A stretch of DNA of 64,000 nucleotides from contig CAYUVA010000007.1 of NCBI GenBank assembly GCA_964448115.1, positions 44,424 to 108,423 of the forward strand, in the 5' to 3' direction. Below, piece by piece: positions 16,846 through 28,039 of this stretch. Numbering within the stretch: the stretch's first letter is position 1; each line of letters starts with the position of its first letter. This DNA is from CAYUVA01 sp964448115 [NCBI: uncultured bacterium]. GTDB lineage: Bacteria; CAYUVA01. The notes below the pieces were generated by a model, which had not been told where the DNA came from, searched no databases, and worked only from the letters and a program-made list of their open reading frames with translations. A program made the translations under genes and the position numbers.

Positions 16846-18396
16846 TTATAAGAGTCCCAATTCTTCTGCCTTGAAGATGATCTCCTTAGCAAGCGGTGCA
16901 GCCACGGTCCCGCCATAGCCTGCGTTCTCGATTATGATACAAACTGCGACGGTTGGCTCATTTGCAGGCGCATAGCAGACGAACCAGGCATGGTCCTTGC
17001 CGCGTGGATTCTCGGCAGTGCTTGTCTTTCCTGCAATGGGGATGCGCCTCGTCTTGGCGTGGATGCCGGTTCCTCGGTTCACCACATTCTTGAGCATTAT
17101 TCCGATGCGATCAGCGATTGAAGGGGTGATTCCTTTTGCCAGATATTCGACCTCTTGATCCTTTATAATGGTAGGGCGAAGTATCTTGCCTCCATTGGCG
17201 ATGCTGGAGATCACCAATGCTAGATGCAACGGCGTGGCAAGCACCTTGTACTGCCCGATGGCAGTCCTTGCCAGGCTGCCTGGCTCCTTATCGAGGTCGG
17301 TTGGAAGCTCGGAGGTAGCTATTGACATTAGATCATCCTTCAATTCCCCCTCGAATAAGGTGAATCGGTGGTTAAATCCGAATGATGTTGCCGTCTTGTA
17401 TAGCTTGTTTGCGCCTAATTCCTCCCCGAGCCTGGCGAAGTAAGAGTTGGATGACCTCTCCATAGCCTCGTTCATGCCTATCAAGCCATGTCCATTCCAG
17501 GTTGTCCCTTTTCGTTGAGCCTCGTAATACTCGTGATCGCGGATATATAAACCACCGCCCTTGGGCAGGTATCCTTGTGCCTCGCATTTATATTTAGGGG
17601 TAAGCCCGGTTTCCAATGCTGCCGCTGCGGTTACGATCTTGAAGATGGACCCGGGGGGATAAAGTCCCTGCAAGGCTCGATTCAACAACGGCGCATCAGG
17701 ATCGTTCTTCAGGCTCTCGAAGTAGGCTTTATTTATCTTCTGGGGATCGAATGAAGGATACGAAACGCACGCAAGAAGCTCGCCGTTTATTGGATTCAAA
17801 ACTACGATAGCCCCTTTTCTCTTGTCAAGCATGTCATAGCAAAAAAGCTGCAACCGACTATCGATGGTCAATACCAGGTCGTTTCCTCTTACCGGCTCCT
17901 TGAAGATACCATTTCTTACAAAGCGTATGATCTCTGCAAGACCACCTAACGATCTGCCCATGAGGTAGTCATCGAAAACGCCCTCCAGCCCCGCCTTGTC
18001 GTAGATTGGATGATCATACCCGGTGATGTGCGCCGCTGCCTGGTGTAGTCTGTAATATCGGTGAATAGAGCCATCGGTGGTCATTTCCTCATCCACAATC
18101 GGCTCCATGTTACGATCATATATCCTGCCTCGGAAGTACTTGATCTTTTTTGCCATAGGGCGTCTATCCAGCTTAGCCTGGGTATTAGCAAAATCGCCAT
18201 TAAGGTGTCCAAAGAATTGCCACTTGGATTGTTGCAGCATAACCAAGCAAAATGCGGTAATAAATAAGCCGACCAGGTGATCCTTGAACTGGAGTGCTTG
18301 TGCGGATAAAGGCTCCCTGTGCCGCAAAAACAGTAGGATGGTATAATAGAGCAGCAGCACGGCAGTGAAGCTCAGGATAATGGCGATAAATCTCAT
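16846..18396 (-). CDS. Penicillin-binding protein transpeptidase (PBP2/FtsI class)
   Basis: A 516-residue class B-type penicillin-binding protein that cross-links peptidoglycan in the periplasm. Unusually, two hydrophobic helices (about 1-24 and 37-58) precede the extracytoplasmic part instead of one. The transpeptidase motifs are all present: SxxK as PGSIFKIV, SxN as SSNSYF, and the third motif as GKTSTAE. The last reads Lys-Thr-Ser where Lys-Thr-Gly is usual (codons AAG ACA AGC). The N-terminal dimerisation region is short. Its start overlaps the accA stop region by four bases, so it is translated from the same message. Whether it serves division or elongation cannot be told here; no ftsW or rodA is adjacent. 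Confidence 0.85.
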   Translation of the reverse strand: MRFIAIILSFTAVLLLYYTILLFLRHREPLSAQALQFKDHLVGLFITAFCLVMLQQSKWQFFGHLNGDFANTQAKLDRRPMAKKIKYFRGRIYDRNMEPIVDEEMTTDGSIHRYYRLHQAAAHITGYDHPIYDKAGLEGVFDDYLMGRSLGGLAEIIRFVRNGIFKEPVRGNDLVLTIDSRLQLFCYDMLDKRKGAIVVLNPINGELLACVSYPSFDPQKINKAYFESLKNDPDAPLLNRALQGLYPPGSIFKIVTAAAALETGLTPKYKCEAQGYLPKGGGLYIRDHEYYEAQRKGTTWNGHGLIGMNEAMERSSNSYFARLGEELGANKLYKTATSFGFNHRFTLFEGELKDDLMSIATSELPTDLDKEPGSLARTAIGQYKVLATPLHLALVISSIANGGKILRPTIIKDQEVEYLAKGITPSIADRIGIMLKNVVNRGTGIHAKTRRIPIAGKTSTAENPRGKDHAWFVCYAPANEPTVAVCIIIENAGYGGTVAAPLAKEIIFKAEELGLL

Positions 18397-19358
18397 CCCC
18401 GATCAAATACTCCTATTCGTCTGAACTTATTGTACCTGTCTTGTAGCAATTGCTCAATGTCTAAAGTCCTGAATCTTTCAAAATACTCAAGGACAATTTG
18501 TTTCACTATCAAAGCGGTATCCCTGTGATTATGATGCGCTCCCCCGAGCGGTTCGGGAACCACTTGGTCTATAATACCGAGTTGCTTGAGATCGGGTGCG
18601 GTTAGCTTTAGGCTCTCGGCAGCGCGTGGTGCTTCGGCTGCATCGCGATATATAATGGCAGCGCAACCTTCCGGCGATATCACCGAGAATACAGCGTACT
18701 GAAGCATCAGCAAGGCATCGGCAAGGGCTAAGGCGATTGCACCTCCGCTGCCACCCTCGCCGGTAACGATGGAGATTATCGGTGTCTTGAGGGTTGACAT
18801 GGTAGCGAGTGATTCGGCTATTGCCCAAGCCTGTCCATGTTGTTCAGCCTTGAGTGTCGGGTCGGCACCGGGGGTATCGATTATGGTCAATAGCGGTGCC
18901 CTATATTTCTCGGCGAGCTTCATTACTCGAATTGCCTTGCGGTAGCCGGCTGGTTTGCACATGCCGAAGTTTGTCTTCATTCTTTCCTTTGAATCTCTGC
19001 CCTTCTGGTGTCCAATAACGAAGAAGGTCTGTTCCTCAATCTTGCCGATGCCGGTAACGATTGCCTTGTCATCCGCGCCGAGCCTGTCGCCGTGAAGCTC
19101 GATGAAATCGGTAAAGATATACTTGATGAAGTCGCGGGTATATGGGCGGTTAGGGTGGCGAGCCAGCAGAACCCGCTCCCATGGGGTCAGCCTGCCAAAG
19201 ATCAGCTTCTGTAGCCGGCGAACCTGTCCCTCTAGCGCATGGATCTGCCTTTCGAGTGCGCTGTCTCGTTTGATCCCGCGCAATGATTTAAGGTGTTCGA
19301 TCTCCTTGAGCAGCTCGCCTATCGGTTCATCGAACTTGGTGCTAATAGTCTCCTGCAT
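18393..19358 (-). CDS. accA: Acetyl-CoA carboxylase carboxyltransferase subunit alpha
   Basis: A 321-residue AccA. Together with AccD it transfers the carboxyl group from biotin to acetyl-CoA to make malonyl-CoA, the first step of fatty acid synthesis. Seen: an N-terminal coiled coil (residues 1-55), RPYTRDFIKYIFTDFIELHGDR, GHQKGRDSKERMKTNFGM, the oxyanion-type glycine-rich VTGEGGSGGAIAL, and SPEGCAAI. Length and motif order are normal. accD, accB and accC are not nearby. It is followed by the penicillin-binding protein gene with a four-base overlap, an unusual pairing. Confidence 0.95.
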   Translation of the reverse strand: MQETISTKFDEPIGELLKEIEHLKSLRGIKRDSALERQIHALEGQVRRLQKLIFGRLTPWERVLLARHPNRPYTRDFIKYIFTDFIELHGDRLGADDKAIVTGIGKIEEQTFFVIGHQKGRDSKERMKTNFGMCKPAGYRKAIRVMKLAEKYRAPLLTIIDTPGADPTLKAEQHGQAWAIAESLATMSTLKTPIISIVTGEGGSGGAIALALADALLMLQYAVFSVISPEGCAAIIYRDAAEAPRAAESLKLTAPDLKQLGIIDQVVPEPLGGAHHNHRDTALIVKQIVLEYFERFRTLDIEQLLQDRYNKFRRIGVFDRG

Positions 19359-19597
19359 CGCACTTTGAGGATTATAACAGAGATGAGAGATGCGATCACT
19401 AGGCGGCGGTTATTTTTCGATTTGATGATTTGATTGAGATCCCTCTTATGGGCTTGTTTTCAGAAAACACCCGGCTTTCCAACAGCGTGTTACGATACTG
19501 TTAATTCTCCATTAAACATTCATAAGAAACCCATTTCATAGCTTCATTGATGATAGACAATGTTTTTATCAACTTTTCGATGGATTTTGATTAGAAA

Positions 19598-21775
19598 TTA
19601 ACTATCTTGATTAGCACCATACTTTTTTATGATGAACCTCTGCAAGGGAATAGCTTGCCACTCATCGGATCCATAACTGGTCATTATTTGTGGAAGATAC
19701 CTATATTTATACAATCGGCATCGCAAGCTGACCTTATGCAATCCCTCATCCAACCTGATAGCACCTCTCTCCGCCAAAGAACCCTTGAAGTAATACAAGA
19801 CCCTTTTCCCCTCGATGATAAGCTCAAGATGTTCCTTCTCGGTCGCATCAAAAAGATAAGAACCAGCCCTCGGTATGTAAAGGAACGATTCTGCGACTAA
19901 AAGGTGGTCTTTCTTGAACTCCACCTCGAGTGCAGAAGCAGCATTCTCCGTGTTTATCAACTTAGTGCCGCTTATCCTGTTGCCTTTATCATCCTCAAGA
20001 TGCCCGGTGAAGCCCTGGATAGCAAAGATCTCCTCTTTCGGGATTCTAATAAAGTAGAATCCTTTATTTTCATTGGGTTTAGTGTAGTCGTGGCTGTTGA
20101 TCTGACAGCCTGGATAGTAAAATCTAAGCATATCAAACATCCATTGCTGGGCTTCATCTTTGAACAAGACCAGCATGGCATCTTTATCCAGTTTTTTAAT
20201 TATCGGGATATAACGCCTAAAGCTCGGGGTTCGGACATAGAATTCACTGGGATCTGCCGCAAAGTAGGTTGTACTTTTAGTCCTGGGGTAGGTATAAAAG
20301 ACCAGTTGACACACATAGTCAGAGCCAACTATTGGCATAAAGCAATACTTATCGAAGTTATCCGATATGAACCTTGACATATCGTAGATCTCCTCCCTAC
20401 GCGTTATCACGGTTCCCCAAGAGTAATCATCAGGGAAGAGCTCATGATAGTTCTGCCAACTGACCACCGCAATCAGAGCAGCGATAACAAGCCACCAGGT
20501 CCCCTCGCCGATAAGATCTATGAGATAAAATAAGACCCGATGCAGAAAAACCAAAAATGACCCGACAAGAATGAAGGCAAGCGGCATCAGCCCCATGTAG
20601 CGCCTTATACTGCAATCGAACATCAATCCAGGCGCCATTGCAGCAATAAACCACGCTATGAGAAGATTGAACTCCCAGCGACGAAAATGTAATAACATCA
20701 ATACAAAGCCGAAGATATAAGCAACCGCGGTCAAGCTATTTAAGATCGGCTTGTTGTGGCGCACATACAGCTCGACAGTGGGGTAAAACCGGTAATTGAA
20801 GCTGGTCAAGATCTTGGCAGCCCTCTTGCCGATCACACCGAGGGGATCTCCCCATACGCCCTCATGCACCAGGCGCTCCTTTAGATTGCCAGGGAAATAG
20901 AAGCTCTTATAAGGAAGCAGCACGAAGACAAGTATCAAGGTTGCACTTAAGGTGAAAGCAAGCAGGCGCCATTTATGTTCGACAATGAATTTTAGGTTAA
21001 AGGCGACCTGGAAAATCAAAAAGATTATTATCGCTCCCGGAATGGTCCGATAAGCAGGGTAACTGTTGTACCCTAGTAGAAAAATAGCCCCCGAAAAGAG
21101 AAATGGAAGCAGCCAACTCCTTCGTATCCCCAATATCAGCAATCCAAAAGCCAAGGCAGCATAAGTTGCCACCGTGTGTTGCCGCCAGGCATTGATCGTC
21201 TCAGAGGTAGCCCACAGGGAGATCCCCATGAGCAGACTGCCAGCAAAGGCGCCCCGTGCATCGAAGAGAAAACGCAAGCAAAGATAAGTGAAAAGGACGG
21301 TCAAGATCCCCAGCACCTTGCTGGCAGCCCTTAAGACATAAAGGTTTACACCGAAATGCTTCATGAAAAAGGCAAGCACATAGACGAAATGACTTTCTAT
21401 GGAGCCGAAGTTGGGCTTGTAAGGCAGACCCTCGATGATCTTGAGGGCATCGTAGCTTTTTACCATCTCCTCGATGGACATGCCAAGATTCTCAGGGGGA
21501 ACTGAACTGAATTTGAAAAAGAAAGTAGCCAGCAAGACCAGGAGGACCAGGATGATCTCCAGTGTTATGGAAATCCTTTCCGTGAAGAATTTAGGCTCAA
21601 AAGGCTTGATCCTGAGATTGAGGCAAATTAGACATGCCATGGCTGGAATGTAAAGCAAAATCCCGAAAAAAGGTCTCCCGCGGGTCAGAAGGTGTTGCCC
21701 CAAGACACCTAGTGCCAACATTAGTATCAGCAACCCTGCATCGATTAGTTTTCTCTTGATCTCCTTTGGTAACAT
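19598..21775 (-). CDS. Large GT-C-like membrane protein with C-terminal PA14-like domain
   Basis: A 725-residue protein with about twelve hydrophobic helices over residues 8-450, then an extracytoplasmic region. The first large loop (SIEEMVKSYDALKIIEGLPYKP) and the helix pattern resemble dolichyl-phosphate-mannose-type (GT39/GT83-like) glycosyltransferases. The last 130 residues (FLYIPRAGSYLFDATE, then LDEGLHKVSLRCRL) look like a PA14-type carbohydrate-binding beta domain. The assignment to glycan transfer is inference from fold pattern; no catalytic residue can be named with confidence. It is divergent from the ATP synthase operon. Confidence 0.55.
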   Translation of the reverse strand: MLPKEIKRKLIDAGLLILMLALGVLGQHLLTRGRPFFGILLYIPAMACLICLNLRIKPFEPKFFTERISITLEIILVLLVLLATFFFKFSSVPPENLGMSIEEMVKSYDALKIIEGLPYKPNFGSIESHFVYVLAFFMKHFGVNLYVLRAASKVLGILTVLFTYLCLRFLFDARGAFAGSLLMGISLWATSETINAWRQHTVATYAALAFGLLILGIRRSWLLPFLFSGAIFLLGYNSYPAYRTIPGAIIIFLIFQVAFNLKFIVEHKWRLLAFTLSATLILVFVLLPYKSFYFPGNLKERLVHEGVWGDPLGVIGKRAAKILTSFNYRFYPTVELYVRHNKPILNSLTAVAYIFGFVLMLLHFRRWEFNLLIAWFIAAMAPGLMFDCSIRRYMGLMPLAFILVGSFLVFLHRVLFYLIDLIGEGTWWLVIAALIAVVSWQNYHELFPDDYSWGTVITRREEIYDMSRFISDNFDKYCFMPIVGSDYVCQLVFYTYPRTKSTTYFAADPSEFYVRTPSFRRYIPIIKKLDKDAMLVLFKDEAQQWMFDMLRFYYPGCQINSHDYTKPNENKGFYFIRIPKEEIFAIQGFTGHLEDDKGNRISGTKLINTENAASALEVEFKKDHLLVAESFLYIPRAGSYLFDATEKEHLELIIEGKRVLYYFKGSLAERGAIRLDEGLHKVSLRCRLYKYRYLPQIMTSYGSDEWQAIPLQRFIIKKYGANQDS

Positions 21776-21970
21776 AATATCCTGAAATAGGGTTTAATTG
21801 TTAATGGAACAAAGGATACATCTGGGTGAAAAAATTGACAAGAATATCTTAAAATCCGGGTGATTTTGCCCTGCCGTATGGAAAAGATGCTGACTAATTT
21901 GTTGAAATTAAAGGATATTTTACATTTTAGAGCTTGGATGAAAAAAGTATAAAAACTTGTAAAAAAAGGG

Positions 21971-21999
21971 TTGATTTTCCTGAGCCAGGCAGTTATAAT
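21971..21999 (+). promoter_or_regulatory. Sigma-70-type promoter of the ATP synthase operon
   Basis: TTGATT (21971-21976) and a perfect TATAAT (21994-21999) are separated by 17 bases. The expected transcription start, near 22006, would leave only two or three bases before the atpF' ATG at 22009. There is no Shine-Dalgarno sequence before that ATG, consistent with a leaderless first cistron. Confidence 0.6.
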
Positions 22000-22008
22000 C
22001 CGCCTTCG

Positions 22009-22425
22009 ATGTTGAACATAGATTACACTCTGATCCTACAATTAATTACCTTCCTGGCGTTTATGTATGTCTGTAGCCGGTTCTTCATCAAGCCTGCGCT
22101 GGAGGCTATGAGATCTAGGGATGAGGACATGAAGGAAAACGAGCTTCGTGCCAGCGAGCTTCAAAGGATGAGACAAGAGCTATACAGGCAACATAAGGAA
22201 AAGCTGGAACAAGCAAGGTCTAAGATAAAGGCCATGCGCGAAGAGACCCTGCAAGAGGTGATCTCAGCACAATCTGCATCCATCAAAAAAGCACAAGATG
22301 AGGCTCAAAAGGAGCTTGAAAAAGCAAAAGCTGAGCTTGCTGCGGATGTTGAAAAGCTGAAACCGGTGTTGGAAAAACAGGTACCTGATATCTCCAAGAT
22401 GGTAAAAGAGAAACTGCTTAATTGA
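22009..22425 (+). CDS. atpF': ATP synthase F0 subunit b' (first b-type subunit)
   Basis: A 138-residue protein beginning MLNIDYTLILQL, with one N-terminal membrane helix and then a long Lys/Glu-rich helical stalk. This is the shape of F0 b/b' subunits, which form the peripheral stalk linking the membrane motor to F1. The ATG at 22009 gives the typical b-subunit start. An upstream in-frame TTG at 21934 would add 25 residues not seen in the family and would lie upstream of the promoter. The stop codon shares one base with the next start. Two consecutive b-type genes imply a heterodimeric stalk. The a and c subunit genes are not in this operon. Confidence 0.85.
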   Translation: MLNIDYTLILQLITFLAFMYVCSRFFIKPALEAMRSRDEDMKENELRASELQRMRQELYRQHKEKLEQARSKIKAMREETLQEVISAQSASIKKAQDEAQKELEKAKAELAADVEKLKPVLEKQVPDISKMVKEKLLN

Positions 22426-23072
22426 TGAGAAAACAAGCTATGTCTTTCATGATTCGGGTGCTTATACCCTTGATGGTTATTATAGTTTCATTCGCTTCAT
22501 TTGCTCCTGGCGTGGCAGCGAGCCAGGCTGCAAGCGAGCATGGTGGTGAAGCGGGACATGGAGAGGAGCATGCGCCTTACCCCTGGTTCTGGCGCTCGGT
22601 CGATTTTTTGCTCATAGTCCTTTTGTTCTGGTGGCTTAACAAGAAGGCTGGCGGAGCAATCGGCAGGTTCTTCAGGGGCAGAACTAACGAGATCAGGCAA
22701 AACCTGGAAAACTCAAGAGAGATGGTTAATGAGGCGGATCAGCAATTAGATCAAGCAAAACAAGCCCTGGCAGATGCCTCGACCGAGATTGAAAGGATAA
22801 TCTCCGAGGGGAAGCAAAGCATCGAAAGGGAAAAACAGCAGTTGATCGAGCAGACCGAAAAGAAACTAGAGAAGATAAAAACCGATCTGTCTCGACAGAT
22901 CGAGGAACAGATCGATAAAGCTAAGAAAGAGCTGCTGACCTTCGTGGTATCCGATGCGATCTCAAGCGCTGAATCCAAGATAAAAAGCTCCCTGAAGAGG
23001 AGCAAGACTATACAGCAAAAACTCATCGATAAGGGTTTGGATAAAAAGAACCTCGACCAGGAACTGATATGA
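22425..23072 (+). CDS. atpF: ATP synthase F0 subunit b
   Basis: A 215-residue b subunit with an extra N-terminal hydrophobic segment (about residues 5-33, ending PGVAAS) that looks like a cleavable signal peptide. A His/Glu-rich stretch and the true membrane helix (SVDFLLIVLLFWWL) follow, then a long stalk coiled coil. Signal-bearing b subunits are known from Desulfobacterota-type operons. The start overlaps the atpF' stop (TGATG), and its own stop overlaps atpH (ATGA), so translation is coupled. An internal ATG at 22440 is also possible. Confidence 0.88.
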   Translation: MRKQAMSFMIRVLIPLMVIIVSFASFAPGVAASQAASEHGGEAGHGEEHAPYPWFWRSVDFLLIVLLFWWLNKKAGGAIGRFFRGRTNEIRQNLENSREMVNEADQQLDQAKQALADASTEIERIISEGKQSIEREKQQLIEQTEKKLEKIKTDLSRQIEEQIDKAKKELLTFVVSDAISSAESKIKSSLKRSKTIQQKLIDKGLDKKNLDQELI

Positions 23073-23623
23073 AATACTATAGCATCTCAAAACGATACAC
23101 CAAGGCATTCTATGAGCTGGCTGCAAAGGATGGGAAGATAGAACAGCGCTTGGAGGAACTAAAGGCTTTTCAACAGGTGTATGATGAATCCGAACAGCTT
23201 AAGGCGGTTTTAGAGAGCTTCAAGGCAACCAAGGAGGACAAGAAAAAGCTGCTTGCCATGGTCTGCGATAAGTTGGAGCTTTCAACCATAACTAAGAATT
23301 TCCTTCTCGTTCTGGTGGAAAAGAATAGAATAGCGATACTACCCGAAGTTATCGACCTGTATCATCAAAGACAGAACGAAGAGAAGGGTATCGTAAGAGC
23401 TTCCTTGATCACGCCTTTCGAGCTTGTTGCTGAGGTCGAGGCTGATGTCAAGGAGAAACTTGCTAGGCTGGTCGGCAAAAAAATAGAGCTTCAAAAAGAG
23501 GTGGATCCCTCTATTCTAGGCGGATTCATTGCTCGCATTGGCGATACATTGATGGACTTTTCGACTAAAAATCAACTAATAAAAATGACAAGACATATAA
23601 CAGGGGGCGATAATGCGAATTAA
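23069..23623 (+). CDS. atpH: ATP synthase F1 subunit delta
   Basis: A 184-residue OSCP/delta subunit that joins the peripheral stalk to the top of F1. Seen: [15 protein letters not shown] at the N-terminus, the central [18 protein letters not shown] helix pair, and the C-terminal signature region [20 protein letters not shown]. The length is normal. The start overlaps the atpF stop by four bases and the end overlaps atpA by eleven. Confidence 0.95.
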   Translation: MKYYSISKRYTKAFYELAAKDGKIEQRLEELKAFQQVYDESEQLKAVLESFKATKEDKKKLLAMVCDKLELSTITKNFLLVLVEKNRIAILPEVIDLYHQRQNEEKGIVRASLITPFELVAEVEADVKEKLARLVGKKIELQKEVDPSILGGFIARIGDTLMDFSTKNQLIKMTRHITGGDNAN

Positions 23624-25154
23624 GGCTGAGGAGATCTCCCGAATCATTAAGGATCAGATCGAGAGCTACGAGGTTAAGGCGGATATAGACGAGGTAGGTA
23701 CTGTAATCTACGCTGGCGATGGAGTCTGCAGGATTCATGGCTTGAATAAGGTCATGGCTGAAGAGCTTATCGAGTTCCCCAACCAGGTTTTCGGGATCGC
23801 CTTGAACCTTGAGGAGGATAATGTCGGTGCTGTTATCCTTGGTGATTATGAACATATCAAGGAGGGCGATACTGCCAAGAGAACCCGAAGGATCATCAGC
23901 GTCCCGGTCGGAAAAAACATGCTCGGAAGGGTGGTCAATCCCCTGGGACAGCCCTTGGATGGCAAGGGACCCATCGATATCAAAGAATACTATCCCATCG
24001 AGAGGATAGCTCCTTCGGTAGTAGATCGAAGACCAGTGCATGAGCCGTTGCAGACCGGCATCAAGGCTATCGACTCGATGATACCAATCGGAAGGGGTCA
24101 AAGGGAACTTATCATCGCTGACCGGCAGATAGGCAAGACCGCCCTGGCAGTTGATACGATAATCAATCAGCGCGATACCGATGTCTATTGCGTGTATGTC
24201 GCCTGCGGTCAGAAGGCATCCACAGTTGCACGCACTGTTAAGGTGCTCGAGGATAACGGCGCCATGGAATATACTATCGTGGTTGCTGCCAACGCATCCG
24301 ATCCAGCCCCGCTTATCTATATCGCCCCTTACGCTGGCTGCGCCATGGCTGAGTACTTCTTGTACAATGGTATGCACGCCCTGACCATATATGATGATCT
24401 ATCCAAGCAGGCAGCAGCCTACAGGCAGCTTTCGCTGTTGTTGCGCAGGCCACCCGGTCGCGAGGCTTATCCTGGCGATGTCTTCTACCTCCACTCAAGG
24501 CTTCTCGAGAGGGCAGCTAAACTAAACGAGGACAACGGCAGCGGATCGCTGACCTCGCTACCCATAGTGGAGACGCAGGCAGGGGAGCTTTCAGCCTATA
24601 TTCCCACCAATGTCATCTCGATCACCGATGGTCAGATCTTCTTAGAGACGGACTTATTTTATGCAGGTCAGCGCCCGGCTATCAATGCAGGTCTTTCAGT
24701 ATCCAGGGTAGGTGGCGCTGCCCAGATAAAGACCATGAAGAAGGTCGCCGGCTCGCTTCGACTTGACATGGCGCAGTTCAGGGAACTGGCTGCCTTTACT
24801 CGTTTCGGGGCTGAGCTTGACCCTGCAACAAAGGCTCAGATAGAAAAGGGCGAGCGCCTGGTCGAGATCCTCAAACAACCGCAGTATCAGCCGCTTCCGG
24901 TCGGCAAGCAGATACTGATCATTTATGCGGGAATTAACGAGTATCTGAAGGATATAAATGTTGAGGATGTACAACTGTTCGAGAGCGAGCTTTACAGATT
25001 CATAGATGAGCGGTATCCGGATCTTCCTAAGACCCTCGAAAAGGAGCTTCCTGAGGATAAGATCGACAAGGTTCTAAAGGAATTTATTGAAAAATTCATG
25101 CAGGAACATGGATACCAGGAAGAGGAGCAAGAAGAAACAGCGACCGCAGAATAG
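23613..25154 (+). CDS. atpA: ATP synthase F1 subunit alpha
   Basis: A 513-residue non-catalytic nucleotide-binding subunit of F1. Family landmarks are [26 protein letters not shown], and the C-terminal-domain signature region ([17 protein letters not shown]). The ATG follows AGGGGGC by four bases. One detail is unusual: the P-loop reads ADRQIGKTA, with alanine where GDRQTGKT is the common form (codons GCT GAC CGG CAG ATA GGC AAG ACC). The C-terminus carries an extra Glu-rich tail. Confidence 0.97.
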   Translation: MRIKAEEISRIIKDQIESYEVKADIDEVGTVIYAGDGVCRIHGLNKVMAEELIEFPNQVFGIALNLEEDNVGAVILGDYEHIKEGDTAKRTRRIISVPVGKNMLGRVVNPLGQPLDGKGPIDIKEYYPIERIAPSVVDRRPVHEPLQTGIKAIDSMIPIGRGQRELIIADRQIGKTALAVDTIINQRDTDVYCVYVACGQKASTVARTVKVLEDNGAMEYTIVVAANASDPAPLIYIAPYAGCAMAEYFLYNGMHALTIYDDLSKQAAAYRQLSLLLRRPPGREAYPGDVFYLHSRLLERAAKLNEDNGSGSLTSLPIVETQAGELSAYIPTNVISITDGQIFLETDLFYAGQRPAINAGLSVSRVGGAAQIKTMKKVAGSLRLDMAQFRELAAFTRFGAELDPATKAQIEKGERLVEILKQPQYQPLPVGKQILIIYAGINEYLKDINVEDVQLFESELYRFIDERYPDLPKTLEKELPEDKIDKVLKEFIEKFMQEHGYQEEEQEETATAE

Positions 25155-25178
25155 TAACCGAGGGGGATCCTGGGCAGT

Positions 25179-26105
25179 ATGGCTAAGAAGAAAAAGAAGA
25201 AAAAACAACGAGCGCTAAGTGCTGCAATGATGGAGCATAGCCTGGTCGGCTTCCGTCGCAAGATTCGTAGCGTTATCAAGGTTCAACAGATCACCAGGGC
25301 AATGATGATGGTCTCTGCGGTCAGGCTTAGAAAAGCCCAGGAACTGGTTGAAAAGAGCCGACCCTACTGCGAGGCTATTGCCGAGATGATGAGATCTGCC
25401 GCAAAGGGATTGACCCTCGCTGAGAACCCGTTCTTCGAGAAGCGTGAGGTAAAAAATGTTGAGCTTATCATTGTCAGTGCTGATAAGGGGCTTTGCGGAG
25501 CATACAACACGAACATTATCAGACGCGGTCTCGAGGAGATAAGAAGGCTTAGCGGTCAATACGGGCTTTTCGTTACCACCATAGGAAGAAAGGTCAACTC
25601 CTACCTAATTAAGCACGATATTGATGTGTTCAGAACCGACAACGAGCTGATCAGCGATATCGATTACGCCAAGGTGGTCGGCATAATAAACGGCTCCATC
25701 CAGAACTACCTGGAAAAGCGCATCGATGAGGTCTATGTCCTTTATACAAAGTTCTTCAACACGGTAAGGCAACAGATCACCCTGGAGAGGCTCATCCCCA
25801 TGATCGAGATTGAGGATGAGTATAGCTACCCAGAGGAAGGATTTGTTGAACATATCTTTGAGCCATCCAAGGAGCGACTTCTAAGCGAGCTTTCCAAGAG
25901 ATGCATCTATCAGAACTTCTATCTGATGTTGCTCAATGCGAGAGCAAGCGAGATAGCTGCCAGGTATATGGCAATGGATAACGCAACCGATAACTCCTCG
26001 GATCTCATAGATGCCTTGACTCTTGCCATGAATAAGCTGAGGCAGGAGAAGATCACCACTGAGATCCTAGAGGTAACCAGCGGGGCCGAGGCTTTGAAAC
26101 AATGA
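25179..26105 (+). CDS. atpG: ATP synthase F1 subunit gamma
   Basis: The rotating central shaft of F1, 308 residues. The conserved N-terminal helix is recognisable (RRKIRSVIKVQQITRAMMMV), as is the C-terminal helix signature (SSDLIDALTLAMNKLRQ...ITTEILE). From the ATG at 25179 there is a leader of about 22 residues beginning with seven consecutive lysines, absent from ordinary gamma subunits. A start at 25227 (MMEHSLVG) would remove most of it. GAGGGGGA lies about eleven bases before 25179, and no clear site precedes 25227, so the longer form is kept with caution. Confidence 0.93.
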   Translation: MAKKKKKKKQRALSAAMMEHSLVGFRRKIRSVIKVQQITRAMMMVSAVRLRKAQELVEKSRPYCEAIAEMMRSAAKGLTLAENPFFEKREVKNVELIIVSADKGLCGAYNTNIIRRGLEEIRRLSGQYGLFVTTIGRKVNSYLIKHDIDVFRTDNELISDIDYAKVVGIINGSIQNYLEKRIDEVYVLYTKFFNTVRQQITLERLIPMIEIEDEYSYPEEGFVEHIFEPSKERLLSELSKRCIYQNFYLMLLNARASEIAARYMAMDNATDNSSDLIDALTLAMNKLRQEKITTEILEVTSGAEALKQ

Positions 26106-26156
26106 TGGTTACAAAGATTATGATAACAAGAAACTTTCAATCACATATAAATTTGA

Positions 26157-27590
<1,434 letters not shown>

Positions 27591-27592
27591 TA

Positions 27593-28030
27593 ATGACCAC
27601 AATACCCGAGTACCTTCAGTTGGATATAATATCGCCTGAGAAACAGGTTGTCTCCACTATGGCAAAAGAGGTGGTAGCGCCCTGTACTGATGGATATTAC
27701 GGATTCATGGCAGGGCACACATATTTTGATGGATTGCTCGATACCGGCATCCTCTATTACACTGATGATAAGGGTGAGGAGCATGACTTTTTCGCCTGCG
27801 GCGGATTTGTACAGGTTACGCCGGAGAGGGTACGAGTATTGGTAGATATAGTGGAGTCGCCCGAGGAGATAGACTACCAGCGCGCTGAGCAAGCATTAAA
27901 GAGAGCACAGGAGAGGCTAGCTCACATTGACGATACCATTGATACCGCACGAGCGCAGGCTGCCTTGGCAAGGGCGCTTTATCGCCTCAAGATCGTAGAG
28001 AAGGTAAAATATCGCAGGAAAGATCTTTAA
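27593..28030 (+). CDS. atpC: ATP synthase F1 subunit epsilon
   Basis: A 145-residue epsilon subunit at the foot of the central shaft, which regulates ATP hydrolysis. The N-terminal beta sandwich is visible (LDIISPEKQVVSTMAKEVVAP, then FACGGFVQVTPERVRVLVD). It is followed by a two-helix C-terminal domain (YQRAEQALKRAQERL...AQAALARALYRLKI). It starts two bases after atpD and is the last operon gene, convergent with yjbQ nine bases away. Confidence 0.93.
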   Translation: MTTIPEYLQLDIISPEKQVVSTMAKEVVAPCTDGYYGFMAGHTYFDGLLDTGILYYTDDKGEEHDFFACGGFVQVTPERVRVLVDIVESPEEIDYQRAEQALKRAQERLAHIDDTIDTARAQAALARALYRLKIVEKVKYRRKDL

Positions 28031-28039
28031 GCCACAATA

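Noticed and set aside
16686-16916. Minus-strand frame of 76 codons containing the MFHVEH peptide
   Set aside because: It overlaps the end of the penicillin-binding protein gene on the same strand and has no homology pattern. The peptide is a by-product of the parS-like palindrome.
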